Below, one piece after another: positions 1 through 8,570 of a stretch of DNA of 64,000 nt (its first letter is position 1; each line of letters starts with the position of its first letter). Below the pieces are notes generated by a model. It ran no database searches. It was not told where the DNA came from and worked only from the letters and a program-made list of their open reading frames with translations. The stretch is taken from NCBI GenBank assembly GCA_051251725.1, contig JBPOFN010000001.1:62001-126000 (forward strand). The letters run 5' to 3'. Position numbers and translations under genes: made by a program. The stretch comes from JALZUE01 sp051251725 (GTDB lineage: Bacteria; Pseudomonadota; Gammaproteobacteria; Enterobacterales; Alteromonadaceae).

Positions 1-1172
1 TCTTTAAATTTAGCCGGGTGAGCTGTCCCTAAGAACAAACCGTATTCTTCATCTGTCATATTATATTTAAGCGCTTTGTATGCAACTGCAGCATGCGGCT
101 CGCTAATATAACCTTCAGAATTTAAGCCTTTAACGGTGATTTGTGTTTGTTCTTCATCAATAGATACTGAAGAGACACAATCTTGCGGCACTATGCCTGA
201 TTTAAGCATAAACTCAACACGTGGCCAGTTGTTTGGATTGCTGACATCCATCGCATTAGAAATAGTAGCAACCGTTTGGTTTGGTGACCATTCACCAGTT
301 TCTAAATAACGTGGAACCGTATCATTGGCATTAGTCGCGGCAATAAAGCGCTTAATTGGCAAACCTAATGCTTTACCTAATAAACCAGCAGTTAAGTTAC
401 CAAAGTTACCACTTGGGATAGAAACAACTAGATTTTCAAGCTGCTCATCAGAAATACTACCTTCAGCATTAGCTGTTTTTAATTGCGCATAAGCTTCAAA
501 ATAATAACAAATTTGCGCTAATAAACGGCTAATGTTAATTGAGTTAGCTGAGTTAAGGCCAATAGCTAATTTTAACTCTTCATCATCAAAGGCATTTTTT
601 ACTAACGCTTGGCAGGCATCAAAGTCTGACTCAACGGCGATAGTTTTAATGTTACCACCTAAAGTAGTAAACATTTTTTCTTGTAATAAGCTGATCTTGC
701 CTTTTGGATATAGGATCACAACTTCAATGTTTTCAATACCATGAAAAGCATGAGCAACAGCCGCGCCGGTATCACCCGAAGTAGCCGTTAAAATAGTAAT
801 TTTATTGCCTTGGCTAAATGCTTGTAAACATTGCGCCATAAAACGAGCACCAAAATCTTTAAATGCTAATGTTGGGCCGTGGAATAACTCTAAAATACTT
901 GCTTGCTCAGAAATCATTTGCACTGGCGCTGGAAAATCAAACGCATTGGTAATGATTTGCGTTAATTGCTCGTCAGTTAATGACTCTTCAACAAAAGGTT
1001 TTAGTACTTTAACGCTACGTTCAATAAGTGGTAATGCTAATAATTCATCAACATTATCAAATGCAGGGATTGATTCAGGAAAGAATAAACCTTGTCCTTT
1101 ACCTAACCCTTGTCGAACAGCTTGTGCAAAACTTACTTGTTCACTGTTATCTTTTAAATTATAAAATTTCAC
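1..1172 (-). CDS. thrC: Threonine synthase, C-terminus cut by window edge
   Basis: PLP enzyme that converts O-phospho-L-homoserine to L-threonine, the last step of the pathway. The reading frame starts at a GTG (1170-1172) preceded by an AAGGA ribosome site and begins VKFYNLKDNSEQVSF, the usual ThrC N-terminus. The phosphate-binding stretch SGNFGNLTAGL and the later VPRYL are visible. The frame runs open to base 1 and stops inside GTAHPAKF, so only the last few dozen residues are missing. It follows thrB by 17 bases and is the last gene of the thr operon. The GTG start means an ATG-only gene call would miss it. Confidence 0.95.
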   Translation of the reverse strand, partial: MKFYNLKDNSEQVSFAQAVRQGLGKGQGLFFPESIPAFDNVDELLALPLIERSVKVLKPFVEESLTDEQLTQIITNAFDFPAPVQMISEQASILELFHGPTLAFKDFGARFMAQCLQAFSQGNKITILTATSGDTGAAVAHAFHGIENIEVVILYPKGKISLLQEKMFTTLGGNIKTIAVESDFDACQALVKNAFDDEELKLAIGLNSANSINISRLLAQICYYFEAYAQLKTANAEGSISDEQLENLVVSIPSGNFGNLTAGLLGKALGLPIKRFIAATNANDTVPRYLETGEWSPNQTVATISNAMDVSNPNNWPRVEFMLKSGIVPQDCVSSVSIDEEQTQITVKGLNSEGYISEPHAAVAYKALKYNMTDEEYGLFLGTAHPAKFK

Positions 1173-1189
1173 TGTAAATCCTTAGATGC

Positions 1190-2140
1190 CTATGCACCTG
1201 GTAATACGATAGCGCCTTGTTCGTCTAAATGACAAACGTGAACAAAGCCTAGTTCATTCTGTACATAATGCGTTTGCAACCATTGTGCTTGTGCTTGTGC
1301 ATTGTCTAAATCTTTGCAAATGGCAAATAACGTTGGCCCAGAACCTGAGATCCCAACCGCAACACTGCCTTCACTAAGTAAATGTGTTCTTGCTGCTTCA
1401 AAGCCAGGTAATAAATGACTTCGAAAAGGTTCAGCAACGACATCAGTAAAGCTAGCAAATGCTTGCTCTGCGTCTTGGCGATGACAAGCATCAACAAATG
1501 CCGCTAAGTTTTGACCAAAAGTAATAAGGTCTGCTCGGCTGTAGTTAGCAGGTAATACTTCACGAGCCGCTTTGGTTGAAACTTCAATACCTGGGTAAGC
1601 CATGATGTAATAATAATCTTTAAAACCTGGCAAGGTACGAGTCACGTTATCGGCGTCTGGCAACATCAGTTGCAAGCCACCAAGATAACATGGCGCAACA
1701 TTATCGTAATGTAAGCTACCGCTAATTTGCGCTTCCATTTCACCCATCATTTTCAGCATCGACATTTCGTCAAACGGCTTATTATAAAACTCGTTTAACG
1801 CATGTAAAGCTGCAACGACTGAACAAGCACTAGAACCTAAACCACTGCCAACCGGCATTTTTTTGTCTAAGGTTAATAATACTGGCTGAGCTGTTTTACT
1901 GATTTGAGCTAAATATTTGTTATATAAACCAATACATTGCCAAACAATATTTTCTTTTGGATTTGATGGTAGTTTATTGGCAAAAGCGCCAACCACAGCT
2001 AAGCCGTCTTGCGCTGCTGCCTCAATAGTAACAACGTCACCTAATAAAGTGCCATCAACGGGCTTAACCGCCATCCCTAAAATATCAAAACCAACACTGA
2101 CGTTTCCGATAGATGCTGGGGCAAATATAGAAAGCGTCAT
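1190..2140 (-). CDS. thrB: Homoserine kinase
   Basis: GHMP-family kinase that phosphorylates homoserine with ATP in the cytoplasm. The protein is 316 residues, normal for ThrB. The N-terminus MTLSIFAPASIGNVSVGFD matches the family, and PVGSGLGSSACSVVAAL near residue 90 is the GHMP nucleotide loop. I chose the ATG at 2140 rather than the one six codons upstream because it gives the family N-terminus and shares one base with the thrA stop (TAATG), a typical translational-coupling junction. A second motif near the C-terminus, GISGSGPTLFAI, is also present. Confidence 0.96.
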   Translation of the reverse strand: MTLSIFAPASIGNVSVGFDILGMAVKPVDGTLLGDVVTIEAAAQDGLAVVGAFANKLPSNPKENIVWQCIGLYNKYLAQISKTAQPVLLTLDKKMPVGSGLGSSACSVVAALHALNEFYNKPFDEMSMLKMMGEMEAQISGSLHYDNVAPCYLGGLQLMLPDADNVTRTLPGFKDYYYIMAYPGIEVSTKAAREVLPANYSRADLITFGQNLAAFVDACHRQDAEQAFASFTDVVAEPFRSHLLPGFEAARTHLLSEGSVAVGISGSGPTLFAICKDLDNAQAQAQWLQTHYVQNELGFVHVCHLDEQGAIVLPGA

Positions 2141-4596
2141 TATAAGGTTTGCTCCCACGCTAAGGTTCTAAGTACATCACCAAATACACCAGCAGCAGTT
2201 ACTGCCGCGCCCGCGCCATAACCACGTAAAACAAAAGGTAATGGCTGGTAGTAGTTAGATAAAATAGCTAAGGCGTTTTCACCATCTTTAATGCTGTATA
2301 ACGGATGTTCTAGACCAACAGCTTCTATTGATACTTTACACTTACCATCGACAATATTACCGATGTAGCGTAAAACTTTACCTTCTGCTTTTGCTGCTAG
2401 CACACGTTCGTTAAAAGCGGCATCTATGCTTGGTAAATTTTTCATAAAAGTAGCTACATCACCACTATCATCAAAATCACTTGGTAGTACAGGTTCAATT
2501 TCAATGTCAGAAATTTCTAATTTCATGCCAGCTTCACGCGCCATAATTAATAACTTACGCGCAACGTCCATACCACTCAAATCATCACGCGGATCCGGTT
2601 CTGTAAAGCCTTTTTCTTTGGCAATAGCGGTTGCTTGTGAAACCGTCATACCTTCTTCCAACATTCCGAATAAGAATGATAAAGAACCTGACAATATCCC
2701 TTCAAAACGTTGTAATTGATCACCCGCTCTGATCAAGCTTTGTAAGGTATCAATAACCGGTAAACCAGCACCAACAGTAGTTTCATATAAGAAACGACGA
2801 TGTGTTTTTTGTGCCGCAGCTCTTAACGCTTGATAATATTCCAAAGAATCAGTATTTGATTTTTTGTTTGGCGTTACCACATGGAAACCTTCAGTCAAAT
2901 AATCAACGTAGCTCATTGCTAAAGCTTCGTTCGAAGTACAGTCAACCAACACTGGGTTGATTAAATGATTTTCACTAACAAATTCTTTTAGATTCTCTGG
3001 GTTTAAATCAACAATATTCTGGCCTAAAGCGGCTTGCCAGTTGTCTAAATCGATACCTTCAGAATTTAATGAAATACCTTTACTGGTCGCAATACCATAA
3101 ACTTTACAGTCGATATTTTGTTTCTTTAAGGTTGTTTGCTGGCGATTAATTTGCGCAATTAACTCACTACCAACAACACCACAGCCTACTAAGAACACAT
3201 CAATAGTTGGACGCTTAGTAAAGAAGTTTTGATGAGCAACTTTAATGGCATCAGTACACTTCTTCTCTTCAATCACAACACAGATACTGCGCTCTGAAGA
3301 GTCTTGAGCGATAGCAATAACATTAACACGCGCTTGTGCCAGTGAAGTAAAGAATTTAGCGGCAACACCTTGTTGTTGTTGCATACCATCACCAACCAAA
3401 CAAACAATTGATAAGTGGTCACGTAATTCAATCGGCTCTAATAAACCGTTTAATAATTCTAATTCAAATTCTTCTTGTAAGCTTTGCTCAGCTAACGCTT
3501 TATCTTGCGTATGAATACAGAAGCTAATGCAATATTCACTTGATGACTGGCTGATCATTACTAACGAGATATTTTCTTGGCTCATGGCGGCAAACACACG
3601 GCTTGCCATACCAACCATACCTTTCATACCTGGGCCTGAAACATTGACCATAGTAAGGTTGTCTAAGTTTGAAATTGCTTTAACAATATTTTTATTGTCA
3701 CTTTCATTCGCAATCAAAGTACCTGGCGCATCTGGATTGCCAGTGTTTTTAATCAAACAAGGAATATGGTGTTGAGCAATTGGGCCAATAGTTTTTGGAT
3801 GTAAAACAGAAGCGCCAAAATAAGAAAGCTCCATCGCTTCTTGATAAGATAAATAATCAATTAATGACGCATCTTTGATTGAACGTGGGTCAGCATTATA
3901 AACGCCGTCAACATCAGTCCAAATTTCACAACACTCGGCTTGTGCACAAACAGCTAAAACCGCAGCTGAATAATCAGAGCCATTACGACCTAGCGTCGTT
4001 ACTTGTCCTTTAGTATTAACACCAATAAAACCAGGCATTATGGCAATATCTACAATTTCACCATAGGCATGTTTGAACTTTTCTTTTGATTCAACAAGAT
4101 CAGCAATCGCATTTAAAGGCGAGTCGTTAGTAACTAAGAATTTTTCAGGGGATATTTCAACAACATCATATTTTAAAGCACTTAAAATTGAGGCTAATAA
4201 CGCGACACTTAAACGCTCACCAGTACTGATAATACGAGCAACAATATGGTCGGGACAGTAGTTTAATAAAACTGTACCTTCAAGATAACGTTTTAATTCA
4301 TGTTCATGATTTGAAAGCGCTTGCTCGGCATGAATTCGGTCAAAACCGCTAACTGTCGCCGATAAATCTTCAATGATGGTAGAAATTGCTTGTTTAAAAT
4401 GACTTAAGCCTTGCTCAACTTTGACACTGTCAATTGAACTATCGGCTAATGCTACCAAGTGATTGGTAACACCTTGAGGTGCAGAAACAACCACGGCAAC
4501 TGGCGATTCTTTACGTTTATCTTGGATAATTTGGGCCACTTGCACAAACCTTTCTGCGCTGGCAAGTGAAGATCCGCCAAATTTTAAAACTCGCAT
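2140..4596 (-). CDS. thrA: Bifunctional aspartokinase I / homoserine dehydrogenase I
   Basis: Catalyses the first and third steps of threonine synthesis: aspartate phosphorylation, and reduction of aspartate semialdehyde to homoserine. Its 818 residues are nearly the E. coli ThrA length. The kinase domain (about 1-290) opens with KFGGSS. Two ACT regulatory units (about 310-455) carry threonine feedback in this family. The dehydrogenase domain (about 465-818) opens with the NAD(P) loop VGCGVVGSE and contains SGSLSFLFG and a DPRDDLSGMDVARK segment. It is the first structural gene after the thrL attenuator and overlaps thrB by one base. Confidence 0.97.
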   Translation of the reverse strand: MRVLKFGGSSLASAERFVQVAQIIQDKRKESPVAVVVSAPQGVTNHLVALADSSIDSVKVEQGLSHFKQAISTIIEDLSATVSGFDRIHAEQALSNHEHELKRYLEGTVLLNYCPDHIVARIISTGERLSVALLASILSALKYDVVEISPEKFLVTNDSPLNAIADLVESKEKFKHAYGEIVDIAIMPGFIGVNTKGQVTTLGRNGSDYSAAVLAVCAQAECCEIWTDVDGVYNADPRSIKDASLIDYLSYQEAMELSYFGASVLHPKTIGPIAQHHIPCLIKNTGNPDAPGTLIANESDNKNIVKAISNLDNLTMVNVSGPGMKGMVGMASRVFAAMSQENISLVMISQSSSEYCISFCIHTQDKALAEQSLQEEFELELLNGLLEPIELRDHLSIVCLVGDGMQQQQGVAAKFFTSLAQARVNVIAIAQDSSERSICVVIEEKKCTDAIKVAHQNFFTKRPTIDVFLVGCGVVGSELIAQINRQQTTLKKQNIDCKVYGIATSKGISLNSEGIDLDNWQAALGQNIVDLNPENLKEFVSENHLINPVLVDCTSNEALAMSYVDYLTEGFHVVTPNKKSNTDSLEYYQALRAAAQKTHRRFLYETTVGAGLPVIDTLQSLIRAGDQLQRFEGILSGSLSFLFGMLEEGMTVSQATAIAKEKGFTEPDPRDDLSGMDVARKLLIMAREAGMKLEISDIEIEPVLPSDFDDSGDVATFMKNLPSIDAAFNERVLAAKAEGKVLRYIGNIVDGKCKVSIEAVGLEHPLYSIKDGENALAILSNYYQPLPFVLRGYGAGAAVTAAGVFGDVLRTLAWEQTL

Positions 4597-4616
4597 TTTT
4601 CTTCCCCTATATAATG

Positions 4617-4646
4617 AAAAAGCCCGTAACCTTGGTCACGAGCTTT
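4617..4646 (-). terminator. Threonine operon attenuator terminator
   Basis: On the minus strand, AAAGCTCGTGACC pairs along all 13 positions (with G-T pairs) with GGTTACGGGCTTT and runs into five T residues just before the thrA ribosome site. It lies 25 bases after the stop of a Thr/Ile-rich leader peptide. This is the classic arrangement for transcription attenuation by charged threonyl- and isoleucyl-tRNA. Confidence 0.9.
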
Positions 4647-4670
4647 GACAGTAATTTAATCATTTACACA

Positions 4671-4742
4671 TCAGCCTATGACCACCATCCATAAACGGGT
4701 GGTAATGGTAATAATGGTGGTGTGGCTAGTAATATTTTGCAT
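4671..4742 (-). CDS. thrL: thr operon leader peptide
   Basis: A 23-codon reading frame whose first 15 codons include six Thr and four Ile (MQNITSHTTIITITT), followed by R-L-W and a hydrophobic end, then TGA at 4671-4673. Ribosome stalling on the Thr/Ile run when these tRNAs are uncharged would let transcription pass the terminator at 4617-4646. The ribosome site is weak. A TTGACT at 4772-4777 could be a -35 box but would place the start of transcription almost on the ATG, so the promoter is unresolved. Confidence 0.88.
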   Translation of the reverse strand: MQNITSHTTIITITTRLWMVVIG

Positions 4743-4851
4743 GGCAGTAAAATGCCTGAAAACCGCACTTAAGTCAATAAAAATCTAAGAAAATGCTGGT
4801 CAAAAAGGCAGAAAAGGTGTTGTAAAAGTAAATTAAAGAATGAAACAATAA

Positions 4852-5802
4852 TTACACGAGTTCAGGTAAACTACCGATAGATTTCACACAATTTCTGCCG
4901 TTTGCTTTGGCTTCATATAAGCCTTCGTCTGTGCGGGCGATAAGATCTTCATAGCGCAGATCACTTGAACAAAGTATTGCAACGCCAATACTGGCAGTAA
5001 TTTTAATCTCATCACCATTAAAGTCGATTAGATTCGATTCTATTTCAGCACGTACTCGTTCCGCTAACTCTAGCGCACCGGCTAAAGTGGTTTCAGGTAA
5101 AATAATGGCGAATTCTTCTCCGCCATAGCGACCAAAAATATCGCACAAACGCAGCATTTTTTTAACTTTCAAGGCGGTTTCAACTAAAACTTGATCTCCA
5201 CCTAAATGGCCATAGCTATCATTGAGCCTTTTAAAAAAATCTAAATCAAACATAATAAGCGCTAAATCATGCTCAAAGCGGCGCGCACGAGAATATTCTT
5301 GCGCTAAACATTCTTCCCAGTGTTTGCGATTGAACACTTGTGTTAAACCATCAATACGATTTGCTAACTCCAATTCATCTAATGCTTGTTGCATCGTTAG
5401 TTGGTAATGGCAAACATCGGTGGCATCTTCAATCGAAATGCATAAAAATTCTTCTTGCGCATCATTTTGAATTATTGAAAATTTACAGTTTTGGGCCATA
5501 AAATGGCTGTCGGTTGTAATCGGCCTGGTATGTGGAAATTCAAATAAGTGATGGCGCTGTTCCCAAGAACAAAATGCAGGTGTTTTTAGCTGGATAACGC
5601 TTGAAAACTTTCGTCTTAACCAACGCACAGGTAATTCAGGAAAGGCTTCAAAAATAGATTGATGACGGTATTGTACTATCGGTTTATTGGCGTAAATTGC
5701 TAAAAAATTATTCCAATAAAGTATATTACAATCAAAATCGAGAATAATAATACCCGAATTCAATTGATTCGTGATTGATAAGCCAAAACTGTCAGTAATC
5801 AT
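4852..5802 (-). CDS. PAS-GGDEF diguanylate cyclase
   Basis: Predicted to make cyclic di-GMP from two GTP. The 316 residues hold a PAS-like sensor region (about 8-130) and a GGDEF domain (about 150-312). The active-site motif is GGEEF at 227-231, and an intact RxxD product-inhibition site (R218, D221) lies five residues upstream, so an active, feedback-controlled cyclase is expected. No membrane segment is seen, so it should be cytoplasmic. The start ATG shares one base with the stop of the CheC-like gene (TAATG). The signal for the PAS domain is unknown. Confidence 0.9.
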   Translation of the reverse strand: MITDSFGLSITNQLNSGIIILDFDCNILYWNNFLAIYANKPIVQYRHQSIFEAFPELPVRWLRRKFSSVIQLKTPAFCSWEQRHHLFEFPHTRPITTDSHFMAQNCKFSIIQNDAQEEFLCISIEDATDVCHYQLTMQQALDELELANRIDGLTQVFNRKHWEECLAQEYSRARRFEHDLALIMFDLDFFKRLNDSYGHLGGDQVLVETALKVKKMLRLCDIFGRYGGEEFAIILPETTLAGALELAERVRAEIESNLIDFNGDEIKITASIGVAILCSSDLRYEDLIARTDEGLYEAKANGRNCVKSIGSLPELV

Positions 5803-6410
5803 TAAAATTCTTCCAGGATGCGATCAATAACACTTTTAATATTATTAATAGCGGCTTCTGGAATTAATAAAATCATATCGCAATTAAAGGAATAATCCGT
5901 TACTTGGTAAGTTATTTTGACCTTTAAGGCTAAATCCCAACTAAAAGATAACTGTTCTAAATATTCCGATACCGGACTATTATTTGAAGAAATCAGTCGA
6001 GGAGCACTATACGACATTTGATTTTCAATTTGGCTAGCAAAAACATTTAAAAAAGTTGTTGTTAGTATTGAGCTAATATCGGTTAATTGCTCTTCAATCG
6101 ATAACTCTTCAGGCTCATAACCTAAGAGCTCAGCAATTTTATCGGTATCTGAACTCTCATAAACCAATAACGCTTCACCGCGAATACCTTCATAACCAAA
6201 GAAACCTTGGCTAACGACGGCACTGGCATCAGATTTACTATACAAACTTTTTGACAAGTTACTGGCGTCAACTTGTTCAATACTTGGTACATTTAAATGA
6301 ACGAAGGTATCAAGATAACGAGCAAGTTGATCACTTGCTTGCCCCATCGCTACATTTATTAATTCTTGTAGGCAATCTTGTTGATCATCGTTCAGGTTAA
6401 ATGCGCTCAT
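5802..6410 (-). CDS. CheC-like (CheC/CheX/FliY family) response-regulator phosphatase
   Basis: A 202-residue soluble protein. The first CheC signature ExxNxxxG is intact (E16, N19, G23 in QELINVAMGQASDQL), a motif that in CheC proteins dephosphorylates CheY-P. The equivalent second site reads DISS (D111, S114), lacking both the Glu and the Asn, so at most one active site is likely. It overlaps the upstream CheY-like gene by four bases (ATGA) and the downstream GGDEF gene by one base. The expected substrate is the receiver encoded directly upstream. Confidence 0.75.
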   Translation of the reverse strand: MSAFNLNDDQQDCLQELINVAMGQASDQLARYLDTFVHLNVPSIEQVDASNLSKSLYSKSDASAVVSQGFFGYEGIRGEALLVYESSDTDKIAELLGYEPEELSIEEQLTDISSILTTTFLNVFASQIENQMSYSAPRLISSNNSPVSEYLEQLSFSWDLALKVKITYQVTDYSFNCDMILLIPEAAINNIKSVIDRILEEF

Positions 6411-6772
6411 ATATACCCATGCTCGCTTAATTGTTGTGCTAAAAGCTCAGGACTAACCGGTTTACGTAAGAATGCCTTAGCACCTAAATTAAGTACTTTG
6501 GTTTGCATTTCAGGTTGAATATCGGCAGAGATAACAAAAACATTGCACTGAATGTTTTCCGCTTTAATACCTTCAAGCACACCGACACCATCAATTTCAG
6601 GCATCGTTAGATCCAAAAAGAGTACATCGACAGGGTTATTTCGTAGAAACTCTAACCCTTCTCTACCATTGGTTGCAATTTGCACATCCACTTGCCATTG
6701 TTCAGGTAAACTTCTTTTGACTTGTTTACGGGCAAGATTTGAATCGTCACAAATGAGTACAGAAACACTCAT
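6407..6772 (-). CDS. Single-domain CheY-like response regulator
   Basis: A stand-alone receiver of 121 residues with every phosphorylation residue visible: acidic pair D9-D10, phospho-acceptor D54 (LFLDLTMPE), S82 in the switch position and K104 (FLRKPV). No output domain is attached, so it must act by protein contact. It is the first gene of a three-gene overlapping unit with a CheC-like phosphatase and a diguanylate cyclase. The cognate histidine kinase is not in the window. Confidence 0.93.
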   Translation of the reverse strand: MSVSVLICDDSNLARKQVKRSLPEQWQVDVQIATNGREGLEFLRNNPVDVLFLDLTMPEIDGVGVLEGIKAENIQCNVFVISADIQPEMQTKVLNLGAKAFLRKPVSPELLAQQLSEHGYI

Positions 6773-6961
6773 TAAATTATCCTTGGAATTATTATTATTA
6801 TTAAGACAAGGTAATAATTTACCTTAAAAGCTTAGGTATGTTAAATGAAATTATTTTGAATTGACTAAAATCCTTATTTATTTTATGGACTTCACTCAAT
6901 TAAATAGTTATTTAACAAAAAATTAGTCGATAGCTGAGACTAAAGTTTTTATCCAATGCCG

Positions 6962-7057
6962 CTAAATTCCAACAATGATTTTAAGTACAATTAGCGACAT
7001 AATCGCTGACGCTAAATATAACCCTGTTATTTTTAAACTAAATAAAAATTTTCTCAT
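6962..7057 (-). CDS. Small membrane peptide, 31 residues
   Basis: An ATG at 7057 opens a 31-codon frame ending in TAG at 6962-6964. It is preceded by AAAGAGG with a five-base gap, a strong ribosome site. The peptide starts MRKFLFSLKITGLYLASAIM and continues as one hydrophobic helix (about residues 11-31) with basic residues at the N-terminal end, suggesting an inner-membrane protein with the N-terminus inside. It lies 189 bases upstream of the CheY-like gene in the same direction. I do not recognise the family. The rest of the 451-base gap shows only a short AGATCT...AGATCT repeat near 7178-7192. Confidence 0.5.
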   Translation of the reverse strand: MRKFLFSLKITGLYLASAIMSLIVLKIIVGI

Positions 7058-7223
7058 GACTGCCTCTTTGTCAGCTGCCTTTAGTTCTTTGACCACAATA
7101 ATGTTGATTGGTTTCAAGCGATTATTATGCCAATTTGATGAATACTAAATTTAGGTAAAGGTAAAGTTATACTTAAGATCTGAAAAAGATCTGTGCTGTA
7201 GTCATTGCTGGCAATGGTCTAGA

Positions 7224-7991
7224 TTATTCAGCAGGTAGAAAAACGTGTTTTTGGTTTTGCTTGAGCCAAGCTTTTTGTAATTGATAATCAGGTAGGTGTG
7301 CGGCAACAAGTTGCCAGAATTTTGTCGAATGATTCATAAACTTAAGGTGGCAAAGCTCATGTATGATGACATAGTCAAAGACAGCTTTTGGCACCAATGC
7401 TAATAAAGCATTAAAGGTTAGCTGTTGCCGGCTATTGCAACTTCCCCAGCGAGATTTATATAACCTGACTTTATAGGAAACCGGAACTAGGCCAGTTAGC
7501 GCAATAAACTCATCAAGTTTATAGGCTAAATATTCTTCTACTTTTTTGATGCACCAAGCCTCAATCGCTTTACGAATAGTGTCACGAGCCGACACTACAG
7601 GCGCAGTGTTATTAACAGTTGCTGATAACGCCGGTAAGGCCACAGTTAATGAGGTAGTCGATTCCGTAATTAAGATATTATTAATTAAAGTTTCGTCAAT
7701 CACATTCGGGCTAATAGGCTGAGGGCTTTTTAAATCAGTGGAGCCAATAATTATTCTTAATACTTTTGGCTCACCACTAACCATAATAGTGTCACCGTCT
7801 TGATAAGAAAATGAAGGCTCACTACTTTTGCTTAACTGTAATTTTTTATTAATCCAACCACGCTTTAACAGTACAAACTGCTCAACTTGTTGTTTTGATA
7901 AAAAATTGGGCGCACGAACCTCTAGCTGACCATTTTTTATTTTTAATCCAATGGTTTTGCGCTTATGGCTAAAGGTTAATTGATACAGCAT
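7224..7991 (-). CDS. ygjP: YgjP-family HExxH metallopeptidase-like protein
   Basis: A 255-residue soluble protein of the YgjP/DUF45 (WLM-like) family. The zinc motif HELCHLKFMNHS (HExxH) lies in the C-terminal third, followed by FWQLVAAHLPDY, as in this family. The conserved RLYKSRWGSCNSRQQLTFN segment precedes it. It is longer than E. coli YgjP because of an extra stretch around residues 90-135. The cellular role of the family is poorly settled (E. coli YgjP has been linked to UTP hydrolysis), so the substrate is left open. Confidence 0.85.
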   Translation of the reverse strand: MLYQLTFSHKRKTIGLKIKNGQLEVRAPNFLSKQQVEQFVLLKRGWINKKLQLSKSSEPSFSYQDGDTIMVSGEPKVLRIIIGSTDLKSPQPISPNVIDETLINNILITESTTSLTVALPALSATVNNTAPVVSARDTIRKAIEAWCIKKVEEYLAYKLDEFIALTGLVPVSYKVRLYKSRWGSCNSRQQLTFNALLALVPKAVFDYVIIHELCHLKFMNHSTKFWQLVAAHLPDYQLQKAWLKQNQKHVFLPAE

Positions 7992-8018
7992 AAAAAATTA
8001 TAAATTAACTAATAATGT

Positions 8019-8345
8019 TTATGCCGTACTTTTTGCTGGTTTTTTCGCGGCTTTTTTCGGCGCTACAGGTTCAGCAATAGCTTCAACTTTAGCCGCTGTT
8101 CCTTTTACCACTTTCGGTTTTTTAGCTTGTAAAGCAACTAATACGTCGTCACGGTTTTGGGCTAAATAAATACTAATTTCTTCAATTATGTTTTCATCTA
8201 GTTTGGTTGGAGCTTGGTTAAACATTTCAGTTAGATTATCAGCAATATCTAACATCTTGTCATATTCATCTGCGGCTTTTTTATCCATGAATGTCTGAAC
8301 CTCCACCCCATTTCTGATCACTACAAACCTACTTTCAACTGCCAT
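8019..8345 (-). CDS. yebG: SOS-induced protein YebG
   Basis: A 108-residue protein whose N-terminal 75 residues (MAVESRFVVIRNGVEV...ADEYDKMLDIADNL) closely match E. coli YebG, a DNA-damage-inducible protein of unclear biochemical function. The C-terminus is a Lys/Ala/Pro-rich tail (KKAAKKPAKSTA) that could contact nucleic acid. A LexA box lies 56 bases upstream of the start, supporting both the assignment and SOS control. Confidence 0.92.
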   Translation of the reverse strand: MAVESRFVVIRNGVEVQTFMDKKAADEYDKMLDIADNLTEMFNQAPTKLDENIIEEISIYLAQNRDDVLVALQAKKPKVVKGTAAKVEAIAEPVAPKKAAKKPAKSTA

Positions 8346-8400
8346 TTTAATTCCTCAATCATTTAGCACTGGCGACAATTAAATATCACTACAGATTAAA

Positions 8401-8416
8401 CTGTATAAAACAACAG
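8401..8416. promoter_or_regulatory. LexA (SOS) box upstream of yebG
   Basis: CTGTATAAAACAACAG fits the gammaproteobacterial LexA consensus CTGT-N8-ACAG exactly and lies 56 bases before the yebG ATG. yebG is a known LexA target in E. coli. Confidence 0.88.
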
Positions 8417-8570
8417 TAACACATTAATAACTAACAGGGAAGTTTCAAGCGTCGTTCACAGCAATAAATAATCAACAATTAAATGGTACGACCACTTACA
8501 TTAATATAATGGTTCTGATATATTTCAGCGTACACGTGTAAACTTAAATTAAAAACAGCAGAGGACTACC

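Noticed and set aside
2426..2719. Plus-strand open frame inside thrA, and similar antisense frames throughout
   Set aside because: They lie opposite well-identified genes, lack ribosome sites and resemble no protein; they are shadows of the real coding frames.
4772..4777. TTGACT as the -35 box of the thr promoter
   Set aside because: With normal spacing it would place the transcription start almost on the leader peptide ATG and no good -10 is present, so it was not listed as a promoter.
7178..7192. AGATCT...AGATCT short inverted repeat as a terminator
   Set aside because: Stem is short and there is no T run in the minus direction.
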